Position numbers and translations under genes: made by a program. From CAYUYM01 sp964449305 (GTDB lineage: Bacteria; Bacteroidota; Ignavibacteria; SZUA-365; CAYQST01), in contig CAYUYM010000180.1 in assembly GCA_964449305.1 (NCBI GenBank), forward strand, positions 1 through 7,011: 7,011 bases of DNA, read 5' to 3'. A model generated the notes under the pieces. That model made no database searches. It saw nothing but the letters and a program-made list of their open reading frames with translations, and was not told the origin of the DNA. Below, piece after piece: positions 1 through 6,841 of this stretch (the first letter of the stretch is position 1; every line of letters starts with the position of its first letter).

Positions 1-1161
1 CCCGCCGTGGTTGCCACAGGCAATGCCACCGAGCTCATCCATCCCGGCGATCTTCTTGTGGTTGACGGGCACAAGGGGGTCGTCATCGTCAACCCGACTC
101 AGGAAACCATTGCCCGGCACGCCATCCGACGCGAGGAGGCGAGGGATGCGGACGCCGCGCTCCGCGAGATCATCGAGCTGCCCGGCATCACCACCGATGG
201 ACATCGGGTGGACCTCTGCGCCAACGCCGAGTTCGTCAGCGAAACCGGATTCGTCCTGTCCCAGGGGGCGATGGGGATCGGGCTGTATCGGACGGAACAC
301 CTCACCATCGAGAAGGGGGATTTCCCATCCGAACAGGAGCAGGCGATCGCCTACACGGAGGTCGCCCACAGCATGCACCCGAGCCCTGTCACGTTTCGCA
401 CCTTCGACATCGGCGGCGACAAGTTCATCGAGGGCTGGGTGCATGAGGACAACCCCTTCCTCGGCTGGCGCGGCATCCGTCTGCTGCTCGATCTCCCCGA
501 CATCTTCCGCCAGCAGTTGCGCGCCATACTTCGCGCCAGCAGTCGGAAGAACGCCCGCATCATGTTTCCCATGATCTCCAGCGTGGATGAGATCCGCCAG
601 GCCCGCCAGCACATCGGAAGCGTCATGGAGGAGCTTCAACAGAAGGGCATCCCGTTCGATGCCGGCATCCAGATCGGCATCATGATCGAGGTGCCATCCA
701 GCGTGATCATTGCCGATGCCCTTGCGCGTGAAGTGGACTTCTTCAGCATCGGCACCAACGACCTCACGCAGTATCTCATCGCGGTGGATCGCAACAACGA
801 ACACATCCTCGATCTCTACCAGGAATTCCATCCGGCGGTGCTGCGCGCCGTGCGCCACATCATCGACACGGGGCATGCCAGCGGCATCAGGGTGGGGATG
901 TGCGGGGAGATGGCCGGCAATCCCGTCGCCACCGTGCTGCTCCTGGGGCTTGGGCTCGACGAGTTCAGCATGGTGCCATCCATGCTGCCCGAGATCAAGA
1001 AGATCATCCGCAGCGTCTCCATGCTCGAGGCACGCGACATCGCCGATGCCTGCATGCGCCTCACGAGCGTGCACGACATCAAGTCCCTGCTGACGGGTTT
1101 CGCGCTGCGCCGATTTCCGGAGCTCATCACCACAAACAACCACAACGGGAACGTGCGATGA
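1..1161 (+). CDS. ptsI: Phosphoenolpyruvate-protein phosphotransferase (PTS Enzyme I), 5'-truncated by window edge
   Basis: Enzyme I takes phosphate from phosphoenolpyruvate onto a histidine and passes it to HPr in the cytoplasm, the first step of the phosphotransferase system. The frame is open from base 1 and gives 386 residues, against about 570 for the family. The HPr-binding domain and the phosphohistidine are therefore upstream of the window. The visible part starts at the end of the swivelling phosphohistidine domain (VVDGHKGVVIVNP). The PEP-binding TIM barrel follows, with GIGLYRTE (about residue 90 counting from base 7), RTFDIGGDK (131-139), NPFLGWRGIR (149-158), IMFPMISS, GIMIEVPS, FFSIGTNDLTQY and VGMCGEMAG. 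The catalytic cysteine of that last motif is encoded at 901-903. All these motifs match Enzyme I and are intact, so the enzyme looks functional. Pyruvate phosphate dikinase and PEP synthase share the barrel, but LYRTE/DIGGDK and the length fit Enzyme I better. The TGA stop (1159-1161) overlaps the pgi start. Confidence 0.96.
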   Translation, partial: PAVVATGNATELIHPGDLLVVDGHKGVVIVNPTQETIARHAIRREEARDADAALREIIELPGITTDGHRVDLCANAEFVSETGFVLSQGAMGIGLYRTEHLTIEKGDFPSEQEQAIAYTEVAHSMHPSPVTFRTFDIGGDKFIEGWVHEDNPFLGWRGIRLLLDLPDIFRQQLRAILRASSRKNARIMFPMISSVDEIRQARQHIGSVMEELQQKGIPFDAGIQIGIMIEVPSSVIIADALAREVDFFSIGTNDLTQYLIAVDRNNEHILDLYQEFHPAVLRAVRHIIDTGHASGIRVGMCGEMAGNPVATVLLLGLGLDEFSMVPSMLPEIKKIIRSVSMLEARDIADACMRLTSVHDIKSLLTGFALRRFPELITTNNHNGNVR

Positions 1162-2441
1162 CGTCCTCCATCCAGATCGACACATCCTCCCTCACATCCG
1201 CCCTGCGACCAGGGCAGTGGGATGCGGCCATCGGCGACGCACGTGCCGCGCGGGACGTCCTCCGCTCGCGACGCGGCGCAGGCAGCGAGTTCCTCGGCTG
1301 GCTGGATCTGCCGCCAGCAGCGCGCGCCTCTGCGCCGGACATCAGCGCCACCGCAGCGCGCATACGCGAACAGTCGGATACCCTCGTGGTTGTCGGCATC
1401 GGCGGCTCGTACCTCGGCGCGCGCGCCGTGATCGAGGCCTGCCGTCGGCCCTTCGACGACGGGGGCCTGGAGATCATCCATGCGGGGCACCACATCAACG
1501 GGCCGTATCTCTCGGGATTGATGCGCCATCTTGAGAACCGCCGCTTCAGCATCAACGTCATCTCCAAGTCCGGCACCACCACCGAACCCGCCATCGCCTT
1601 CCGGGTGCTCAGGGAATTCCTCGAGGCGCGCGTCGGTCGTGATGAGGCGCGCCGGCGCATCATCGCCACGACGGACAGGCAGCGCGGCGCCCTGCTCTCC
1701 CTTGCCGTTGCCGAGGGGTGGGAGACGCACATCATCCCCGACGATGTCGGCGGCCGCTTCTCCGTTCTGACGCCGGTCGGTCTGCTGCCCATCGCCTCCG
1801 CCGGCATCGACATCGCCGCCTTCGCCGACGGGGCCGATGCCATGCGATCCCTCGTCTCCGATTCCATGAATGCGGACTGCCCGGCCCTGATCTACGCCGC
1901 TGCACGTAAGGCCATGCTTGATGCGGGCAAGTCCGTGGAGGTGCTCGCCGCCTTCGAACCCGCACTCGCGATGACCGCGGAATGGTGGAAGCAGCTCTAC
2001 GGTGAATGCGAGGGCAAGCAGGGCAGGGGACTCTTTCCCGCGTCGGTCATGAACACGACGGATCTGCATTCCATGGGGCAGTATCTGCAGGATGGCGCCC
2101 GCATCCTTTTTGAAACCTTCCTCGTCACCCGCAATTCCGACGATGATGTGATCGTGCCACGAATCGACAGCAACCTCGATGGTCTCGACGATCTCGCCGG
2201 GATGACGCTGCACGAGATCAACGACAAGGCCTTCCGCGGCACGGAGGAGGCGCATCGCGCGGGCGGGGCACCATCCATGACCATCAGCATCGAACGCACC
2301 TCTCCGGATGCGCTGGGGGCATTGCTGTACTTCTTCGAATACGCCGTGGGCATCAGCGGATACAGCCTTGGGATCAATCCCTTTGATCAGCCGGGCGTGG
2401 AGGAATACAAGCGCAACATGTTCCGCCTTCTCGGCCGGTGA
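1158..2441 (+). CDS. pgi: Glucose-6-phosphate isomerase, short bacterial form
   Basis: This enzyme interconverts glucose-6-phosphate and fructose-6-phosphate in the cytoplasm, for glycolysis and gluconeogenesis. The protein has 427 residues, slightly below the roughly 440-450 of the short bacterial class and far below the ~550-residue E. coli class. Two SIS domains are visible: GIGGSYLGAR (80-89) with SKSGTTTEP (136-144), then FSVLTPVGLLP (201-211). The active-site block YGECEGKQGRG (281-291) continues to TDLHSMGQYLQDG (301-313). The C-terminal signature GYSLGINPFDQPGVEEYK ends at 418. From remembered alignment with the Bacillus enzyme, Glu283, His304 and Lys418 are the expected catalytic residues, with matching spacing. 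The ATG at 1158 is chosen because it overlaps the ptsI stop as ATGA; only a weak GGGA lies upstream (1147-1150), so translation probably relies on coupling to ptsI. The longer open frame reaching back to 900 lies inside ptsI and is not real. Confidence 0.96.
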   Translation: MTSSIQIDTSSLTSALRPGQWDAAIGDARAARDVLRSRRGAGSEFLGWLDLPPAARASAPDISATAARIREQSDTLVVVGIGGSYLGARAVIEACRRPFDDGGLEIIHAGHHINGPYLSGLMRHLENRRFSINVISKSGTTTEPAIAFRVLREFLEARVGRDEARRRIIATTDRQRGALLSLAVAEGWETHIIPDDVGGRFSVLTPVGLLPIASAGIDIAAFADGADAMRSLVSDSMNADCPALIYAAARKAMLDAGKSVEVLAAFEPALAMTAEWWKQLYGECEGKQGRGLFPASVMNTTDLHSMGQYLQDGARILFETFLVTRNSDDDVIVPRIDSNLDGLDDLAGMTLHEINDKAFRGTEEAHRAGGAPSMTISIERTSPDALGALLYFFEYAVGISGYSLGINPFDQPGVEEYKRNMFRLLGR

Positions 2442-2457
2442 CGGCTGGGACCGTCAC
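2438..2457. terminator. Hairpin between convergent operons, possible bidirectional terminator
   Basis: GTGACGG (2438-2444) and CCGTCAC (2451-2457) form a perfect 7-bp stem with a 6-base loop. It sits exactly where the two convergent operons meet, and the left arm includes the pgi TGA stop. No T-run follows on either strand, so it is not a textbook intrinsic terminator. It could slow polymerase or protect 3' ends, or termination may be Rho-dependent. Its position between convergent genes is the main argument for a role. Confidence 0.35.
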
Positions 2458-2470
2458 GAACGCTTCGACG

Positions 2471-3529
2471 TCAGGGCATGGTGGGGCGGAGTTCCGGCGT
2501 GCGCCGCTCTGCCGGTGATGAGGTGTTCTGCCATTGACGAAGAGTGTTCTGGATCCATCCGGCTCCCTGATTTCGGATGCCATCAATGCTGAGCATCATG
2601 CCCCGGACCTGCCGCACCTCCTGGATCGCGGAGATGAGCACGGGAAAACCAGCCGCCGGTCCCCCCCCCTGGGCTTCCGATGTCGACAACACCAGGGAGG
2701 AGAGGTGGTGCCGGGCTGGTGGAAGGGCATCGGACGCGGCCGCGATCACCGGGAGACCTGCTGCGGAAGGGGACTGAAGAAACGCCAGCAGCGAATCCCG
2801 GACGGCGTCGGGTGACCATGCCTCCGCTCTGGCAGGTTGTGTGAGGATCATCGCATCCACCAGATTCCAGAAGAGCCAGCCGTGCGCCTCGGTGAGGGAG
2901 TGTGCCATGCGCAGGATCCGCCGGCGCCCCGGTTCGCGCAGCAGTCGGAGGGCGGCAAGCTCGTCGCCCGCGGAGCGCTGCGGGAGCGGGCCCGCATCAA
3001 GCACGAGCATGCCGCGCGCATCATCGGGCAGCTGTTCCATGCATGCGCGGCGCCAGCCGTCGAGCGATGCAAAGAAGCGTCGTGCTGCGGCGAAATCGTC
3101 CACATGCGGTGCGATCGGGCGGCCATGGGGATCGACGATCACCGGGGCGATGCCGAAGGACATCCCGGCTGACGCAACACGTCCGCCGAGGTCTCGCAGC
3201 CGGCCAAGACGCGAGGTCCCGTATTCCAGCTCGCAGGCATCGGCCGAGGGAAGCATGGCCGCGGTGGAGACGATGATTCCGGTGACTCCCGAGGCGCGCA
3301 GGGAGGAGAGCGTGGGGTCGGCATCGAGCGCGGCAGCGAGTGTGTCGGCATGCATGCCCGCAAGGCACTCGGGCGCGGACGCATGGATGCGTGGCCTGGC
3401 GGGCATGGCGTTCAGCGCGTCGGGAGGGGCGGTGCGTGTGGTGTTGTCGATGTACAGATACACGAGCACGGCTCCAAGAAAGAGGAGCAGCGGGAGCGTG
3501 CGTCGGCCGGTGGTGGGACGGGGATCCAT
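2471..3529 (-). CDS. Membrane-anchored protein of unknown function, possibly a degenerate GH113-like TIM barrel
   Basis: I do not recognise the family with certainty. The product has 352 residues. A short basic N-terminus is followed by one hydrophobic segment (about 12-28, LPLLLFLGAVLVYLYI). That makes it an uncleaved signal anchor, with most of the chain probably outside the cytoplasmic membrane. The rest alternates hydrophobic strands and helices: GVTGIIVSTAAM (81-92), GMSFGIAPVIVDPHG (122-136), ARGMLVLDAG (171-180), FWNLVDAMILTQ (220-231), GLPVIAAAS (258-266), GFPVLISAI (294-302) and VRGMMLSIDGI (308-318). The order, with an FF/W-rich helix before the third strand and FW..VD before the fourth, resembles GH113-type glycosidase barrels. 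The glutamates expected at the ends of the catalytic strands are absent. Three cysteines (55, 99, 163) and a Gly run (288-290) encoded by nine G are visible. Of two adjacent ATGs (3532, 3529), the second is better spaced from AAGGAGG. It is coupled to mfd. The frame is sound; the function is inference. Confidence 0.8.
   Translation of the reverse strand: MDPRPTTGRRTLPLLLFLGAVLVYLYIDNTTRTAPPDALNAMPARPRIHASAPECLAGMHADTLAAALDADPTLSSLRASGVTGIIVSTAAMLPSADACELEYGTSRLGRLRDLGGRVASAGMSFGIAPVIVDPHGRPIAPHVDDFAAARRFFASLDGWRRACMEQLPDDARGMLVLDAGPLPQRSAGDELAALRLLREPGRRRILRMAHSLTEAHGWLFWNLVDAMILTQPARAEAWSPDAVRDSLLAFLQSPSAAGLPVIAAASDALPPARHHLSSLVLSTSEAQGGGPAAGFPVLISAIQEVRQVRGMMLSIDGIRNQGAGWIQNTLRQWQNTSSPAERRTPELRPTMP
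2661..2669 (-). repeat. Nine-base G homopolymer inside the membrane-protein gene
   Basis: The plus strand shows nine consecutive C, so the mRNA-sense strand of the membrane-anchored protein gene has nine G. They are read as the G of CAG, then GGG GGG GG, encoding a glycine triplet at about residues 288-290. A slip of one base would change the last 60 or so residues. The frame as given continues with plausible protein sequence after the tract, so the written length appears to be the intact state. Confidence 0.9.
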
Positions 3530-6500
3530 CATGCCTCCTTGGTGGGGCAGGATGCGACGATGCCAAGGATGTCGTCGAGCACGCCGCGAATGTCTGGAAC
3601 CGTGTGCACCGGTGCGATGGTCAGCCACACCTGGCGCGCGTCCTGCTGCAAGCGTACGCGGCTGGAGTTGGCCAGCACCCAGTCCACGACGGGTTGGAAT
3701 CGCTGCTCGTAGAACGCATCGTCGTCCGGCGGCGGCAGCACCACGCGCAATTCCGGCGGCTCCCAGGTGACGCGCATGAGACCGATGCGCGCCGCGGTGA
3801 GGCGGATGCGGACGATGGTGACGAGGTTCTCCGCCAGCGGAGGAAGGAGGCCGAAGCGGTCGAGAATCTCCTGTTCCACCTCGTCGATCTCCTGATCGGT
3901 CACTGCGTTGTACAGTTTGCGGTAGATCTCGAAGCGCTCGGTGCCGGAGGCGATGTAATCCGATGGAAGGTACGCATCGAGCCCGATCTCAATGATCACC
4001 TCCGGACGCGGCGCAGGCGCAGGTGGTTCCTGCCCGGCGAAGACGTCGGGGAATTCCTCCGCCTTGAGCTCCGCCACCGCCTCATCGAGCGTTGTCATGA
4101 AGAGTTCGAAGCCGATATCCGCGATGTAGCCGCTTTGCTCCGCACCGAGCATGTTCCCGGCGCCGCGGATCTCCAGATCACGCATGGCAAGCTGGAAGCC
4201 TGATCCGAGTTCCGAGAACTCCTCGATGGCCTTCAGCCGTTGCAGCGCCTCCCGCGTCAGCTTGGAGGTCTTGGGGATGAGGAAATATGCGTAGGCCTGG
4301 ATGTTCGACCGCCCGACACGCCCGCGAAGCTGGTAGAGCTCCGCAAGACCAAAGCGCTCTGCCCGGTTGATGAAGATCGTGTTGGCGTTGGGGATGTCAA
4401 TGCCGGATTCGATGATCTTCGTGGTGATGAGCACATCAATGCGCCGTTCGAGGAAGCGCAGCATGACGCGTTCCAGTTCCTGGGGCTTCATCTGCCCATG
4501 CGCGATGCCGAAACGATAGCCGGGGGCGATCTCCCGAAGCTTCGCTGCAAGGAGGTCGATGTCTGTCACCCTGTCATGCACGAAATACACCTGCCCACCT
4601 CGGCGGCATTCCTTTTCGATGCCCTCGAGAATCACCTCCTCCTTGAAGGGGAGAATGGTGGTGATGATCGGAAGGCGGTTCGTGGGCGGGGTCTCGATGA
4701 TCGACAGATCACGGGCGCCGAGCAGGGAGAAGTTCAGCGTGCGCGGAATGGGCGTCGCCGTCATCGCCAGCGTGTCGATGGACTCGCGGAGCTTCCGCAG
4801 CTTCTCCTTCGCTGCCACACCGAAACGATGCTCCTCGTCGATGATGAGCAGGCCGAGGTTGTGGAACTCCACATCGGCGCTCAACAGACGATGTGTGCCG
4901 ATGATGATGTCCACACGCCCCTCCTTCAGCTTCTTCAGCACGGCCTTCTGTTCCATGGGGGACTTGAATCGGGAAAGCGATTCCACATCCAGAGAGTACC
5001 GATGAAGCCTGTCGTGGAAGGTGTTGTAGTGCTGCTGGGCGAGGAGCGTGGTGGGCACCAGCACGGCGACCTGTCTGCCATCCATCACCGCCTTGAAGGC
5101 CGCACGCAGAGCCACCTCCGTCTTGCCATACCCCACATCGCCACACACAAGTCGATCCATCGGGATCGCCTGCTCCATGTCGCCCTTCACCTCCACCGTG
5201 GCCTTGTACTGGTCCGGGGTATCCTCATAGATGAACGACGCCTCCATCTCCTTCTGCCACTGTGTATCGGCGGAGAAGGCGAATCCCCTGGACATCTTCC
5301 GTTTCGCATACAGGGCAATGAGGTCGCGCGCAATGTCCTTCAACCGCTTCCGCGTTCGTGCACGGATGCGGTCCCATTCTCCTGTGCCAAGCTTCGAGAG
5401 CCTGGGCACATTGCCGTCCTCGGACGAGTATTTCTGGAGCCGGTTGATGTAGTTCAGGTTGACGTAGAGGACGTCTCCATCGGCATACGCGATCTTGGCG
5501 GTCTCCTGCATTCCTCCGGCGATCTTGATGGTCTGCAGCCCGACGAAACGTCCTATCCCCTTGTCCACATGCACCACATGATCCCCTTCACGCAGCTGCT
5601 TGAATTCCCGGAGGGACAGCCCCTTGGACGGCTTCTCCCGTCGGCGGTGGATCTTGCGACGCTGGAAGATCTGGTGTTCGGTGAGCACGGCCAGCTGCAC
5701 ATCGGGCAGGATGAAGCCCTCGGACAGGGGAGCCAGGAGCATGGCGCTGGCCGGCACCAGCATGGACAGATCCTCGTCGTCATCCTGCCGCAGCATCTCC
5801 TCGAGTCGCCGCTGCTGGGGCTCGGAATCCGAGACGAGAAAGACCTCTGTCTGCCGGGCCGCGGCGTCGGTCAGCCACTCGCGAAGCAGGGCGATGGAGT
5901 TGTTGAAGAAGGGTTGGGCCGATCCACGCAGGTCGATGGATGGGATGGCGGAGGACACAAGCGGATCGAGATGGATGATGGGGAACAGCGCCATCACCTC
6001 CGGCAATGGGGAGGACTCCGGAAGTCCGGCGATGGCCCGCTCCATCTGCTCCGGGTCCTGCAGCACCAGGATGGCATCGGACTCGAAGTAATCGCAGATG
6101 TTTCCGGTATGATCCGCTTCACCATCCTCCGAGAGAAAGAGGCTGGAGAGGAAGCTGACCGATTCGAGGTGACTGATGGAGCGCTGTGATGTGGCATCGA
6201 ACTCGCGGATGGAATCCACCTCATCGCCGAAGAACTCGATGCGTATGGGATTGCCGAAGCCGATGGGGAACACATCGACGATCCCGCCGCGAACGGCATA
6301 GGAACCGGTTGTTGTGACGAATTCGTTGCGTTCGAAGCCACCATACGCGAGTCGGGAGATCAATGTCTCCTGTTCGAATGGTTTGAAGCGCGCAAGGGAC
6401 ACCAGCGTCTCGGCGGTCTCACCCACTGCGGGGAAGCGTTGGACGAAGGTCGGGATGTCGATCACCGCCAGGCGGTCGGGGTCGGCTTCCAGCATGCGGA

Positions 6501-6831
6501 GCTGATCGGTGCACTCGGCCAGGGAGCTGTCGATGTTTCGAAGCGTCTGGTGGGTGTGGGTGAACTGATCGCCGATGAGCACCACCCTCCCCGGTGGCAG
6601 AACGGTGAGGGCATCGTTCCAGATGTTGTTTGCCTGGATTTCATCCGCTGCAACCACGATGACCTGGCGCCCTGCCCGCGCCTGGAACAGCGCAGCGAAC
6701 AGCCCCTTGAGACTGCCGGCAAGCCCCCGCACGGCAACGGGTGCTTCCGGTGTGGGAGTGACTGAAAGCGCCTGTGAGAGCGCCTCCGATCTCCCGAGGC
6801 GCACGATGATGGAATCGAGAATTCCGGTCAC
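3529..6831 (-). CDS. mfd: Transcription-repair coupling factor Mfd
   Basis: Mfd binds RNA polymerase stalled at DNA damage, pushes it off by ATP-driven translocation on DNA, and recruits UvrA for excision repair. From the GTG at 6831 the protein has 1100 residues, close to the 1150 or so of E. coli Mfd. The UvrB-like N-terminal domain is present (TTTGSYAVRGGIVDVFP, 173-189; RIEFFGDEVDSIREFD, 197-212). The RNA-polymerase-interacting domain follows (REGDHVVHVDKGIGRFVG, 414-431). The helicase motor has Walker A GDVGYGKT (564-571), DEEH (665-668), TATPIPRT (691-698) and QLRGRVGR (834-841). The RecG-like translocation motif runs about 874-901 (FQLAMRDLEIRGAGNMLG). A Pro/Ala linker (935-942) leads to the C-terminal TRCF domain. 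The frame extends upstream to an ATG at 6945, but that part overlaps the DUF971 gene and looks non-Mfd. The GTG at 6831 or a TTG at 6849 is more likely; neither has a clear Shine-Dalgarno sequence. It lies second in a minus-strand operon. Confidence 0.97.
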   Translation of the reverse strand: MTGILDSIIVRLGRSEALSQALSVTPTPEAPVAVRGLAGSLKGLFAALFQARAGRQVIVVAADEIQANNIWNDALTVLPPGRVVLIGDQFTHTHQTLRNIDSSLAECTDQLRMLEADPDRLAVIDIPTFVQRFPAVGETAETLVSLARFKPFEQETLISRLAYGGFERNEFVTTTGSYAVRGGIVDVFPIGFGNPIRIEFFGDEVDSIREFDATSQRSISHLESVSFLSSLFLSEDGEADHTGNICDYFESDAILVLQDPEQMERAIAGLPESSPLPEVMALFPIIHLDPLVSSAIPSIDLRGSAQPFFNNSIALLREWLTDAAARQTEVFLVSDSEPQQRRLEEMLRQDDDEDLSMLVPASAMLLAPLSEGFILPDVQLAVLTEHQIFQRRKIHRRREKPSKGLSLREFKQLREGDHVVHVDKGIGRFVGLQTIKIAGGMQETAKIAYADGDVLYVNLNYINRLQKYSSEDGNVPRLSKLGTGEWDRIRARTRKRLKDIARDLIALYAKRKMSRGFAFSADTQWQKEMEASFIYEDTPDQYKATVEVKGDMEQAIPMDRLVCGDVGYGKTEVALRAAFKAVMDGRQVAVLVPTTLLAQQHYNTFHDRLHRYSLDVESLSRFKSPMEQKAVLKKLKEGRVDIIIGTHRLLSADVEFHNLGLLIIDEEHRFGVAAKEKLRKLRESIDTLAMTATPIPRTLNFSLLGARDLSIIETPPTNRLPIITTILPFKEEVILEGIEKECRRGGQVYFVHDRVTDIDLLAAKLREIAPGYRFGIAHGQMKPQELERVMLRFLERRIDVLITTKIIESGIDIPNANTIFINRAERFGLAELYQLRGRVGRSNIQAYAYFLIPKTSKLTREALQRLKAIEEFSELGSGFQLAMRDLEIRGAGNMLGAEQSGYIADIGFELFMTTLDEAVAELKAEEFPDVFAGQEPPAPAPRPEVIIEIGLDAYLPSDYIASGTERFEIYRKLYNAVTDQEIDEVEQEILDRFGLLPPLAENLVTIVRIRLTAARIGLMRVTWEPPELRVVLPPPDDDAFYEQRFQPVVDWVLANSSRVRLQQDARQVWLTIAPVHTVPDIRGVLDDILGIVASCPTKEA
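3534..3540 (-). promoter_or_regulatory. Strong ribosome binding site AAGGAGG within the end of mfd
   Basis: On the minus strand AAGGAGG spans 3540 to 3534. It is formed by the Lys-Glu-Ala codons at the mfd C-terminus. It is followed by C and then two successive ATG codons at 3532 and 3529. The distance to the second ATG is 4 bases and to the first only 1 base, which favours the second. It is the only strong Shine-Dalgarno match seen before a start in this window. Confidence 0.75.
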
Positions 6832-6841
6832 GGGGGATGCG

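Noticed and set aside
900..1157. An upstream extension of the pgi frame to an ATG at 900
   Set aside because: This part lies within the conserved ptsI barrel, reads as an Arg/His-rich shadow, and would make Pgi longer than its family with no matching N-terminus.
816..2255. A 479-residue open frame on the minus strand opposite ptsI and pgi
   Set aside because: It crosses the boundary of two conserved genes on the other strand and shows no domain. It is a GC-driven shadow frame.
2442..2592. A small plus-strand gene downstream of pgi (frame 2308-2592)
   Set aside because: It overlaps pgi in another frame and then the 3' end of the minus-strand gene, with no ribosome binding site or conserved motif.
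2841..3770. A 309-residue plus-strand open frame opposite the membrane-protein gene and the mfd end
   Set aside because: The product is dominated by Arg, Ala and Ser runs without domains. The opposite frame has a membrane segment, a strong ribosome binding site and plausible protein texture.
3340..4203. A 287-residue plus-strand open frame
   Set aside because: It lies opposite the conserved Mfd C-terminal domain and has Arg/His-rich composition typical of an antisense frame.
4240..6189. A 649-residue open frame on the plus strand opposite mfd
   Set aside because: It is antisense to a clearly conserved Mfd. Its translation is rich in His, Gly, Leu and Asp with no recognisable domain, as expected for a mirror frame in GC-rich DNA.
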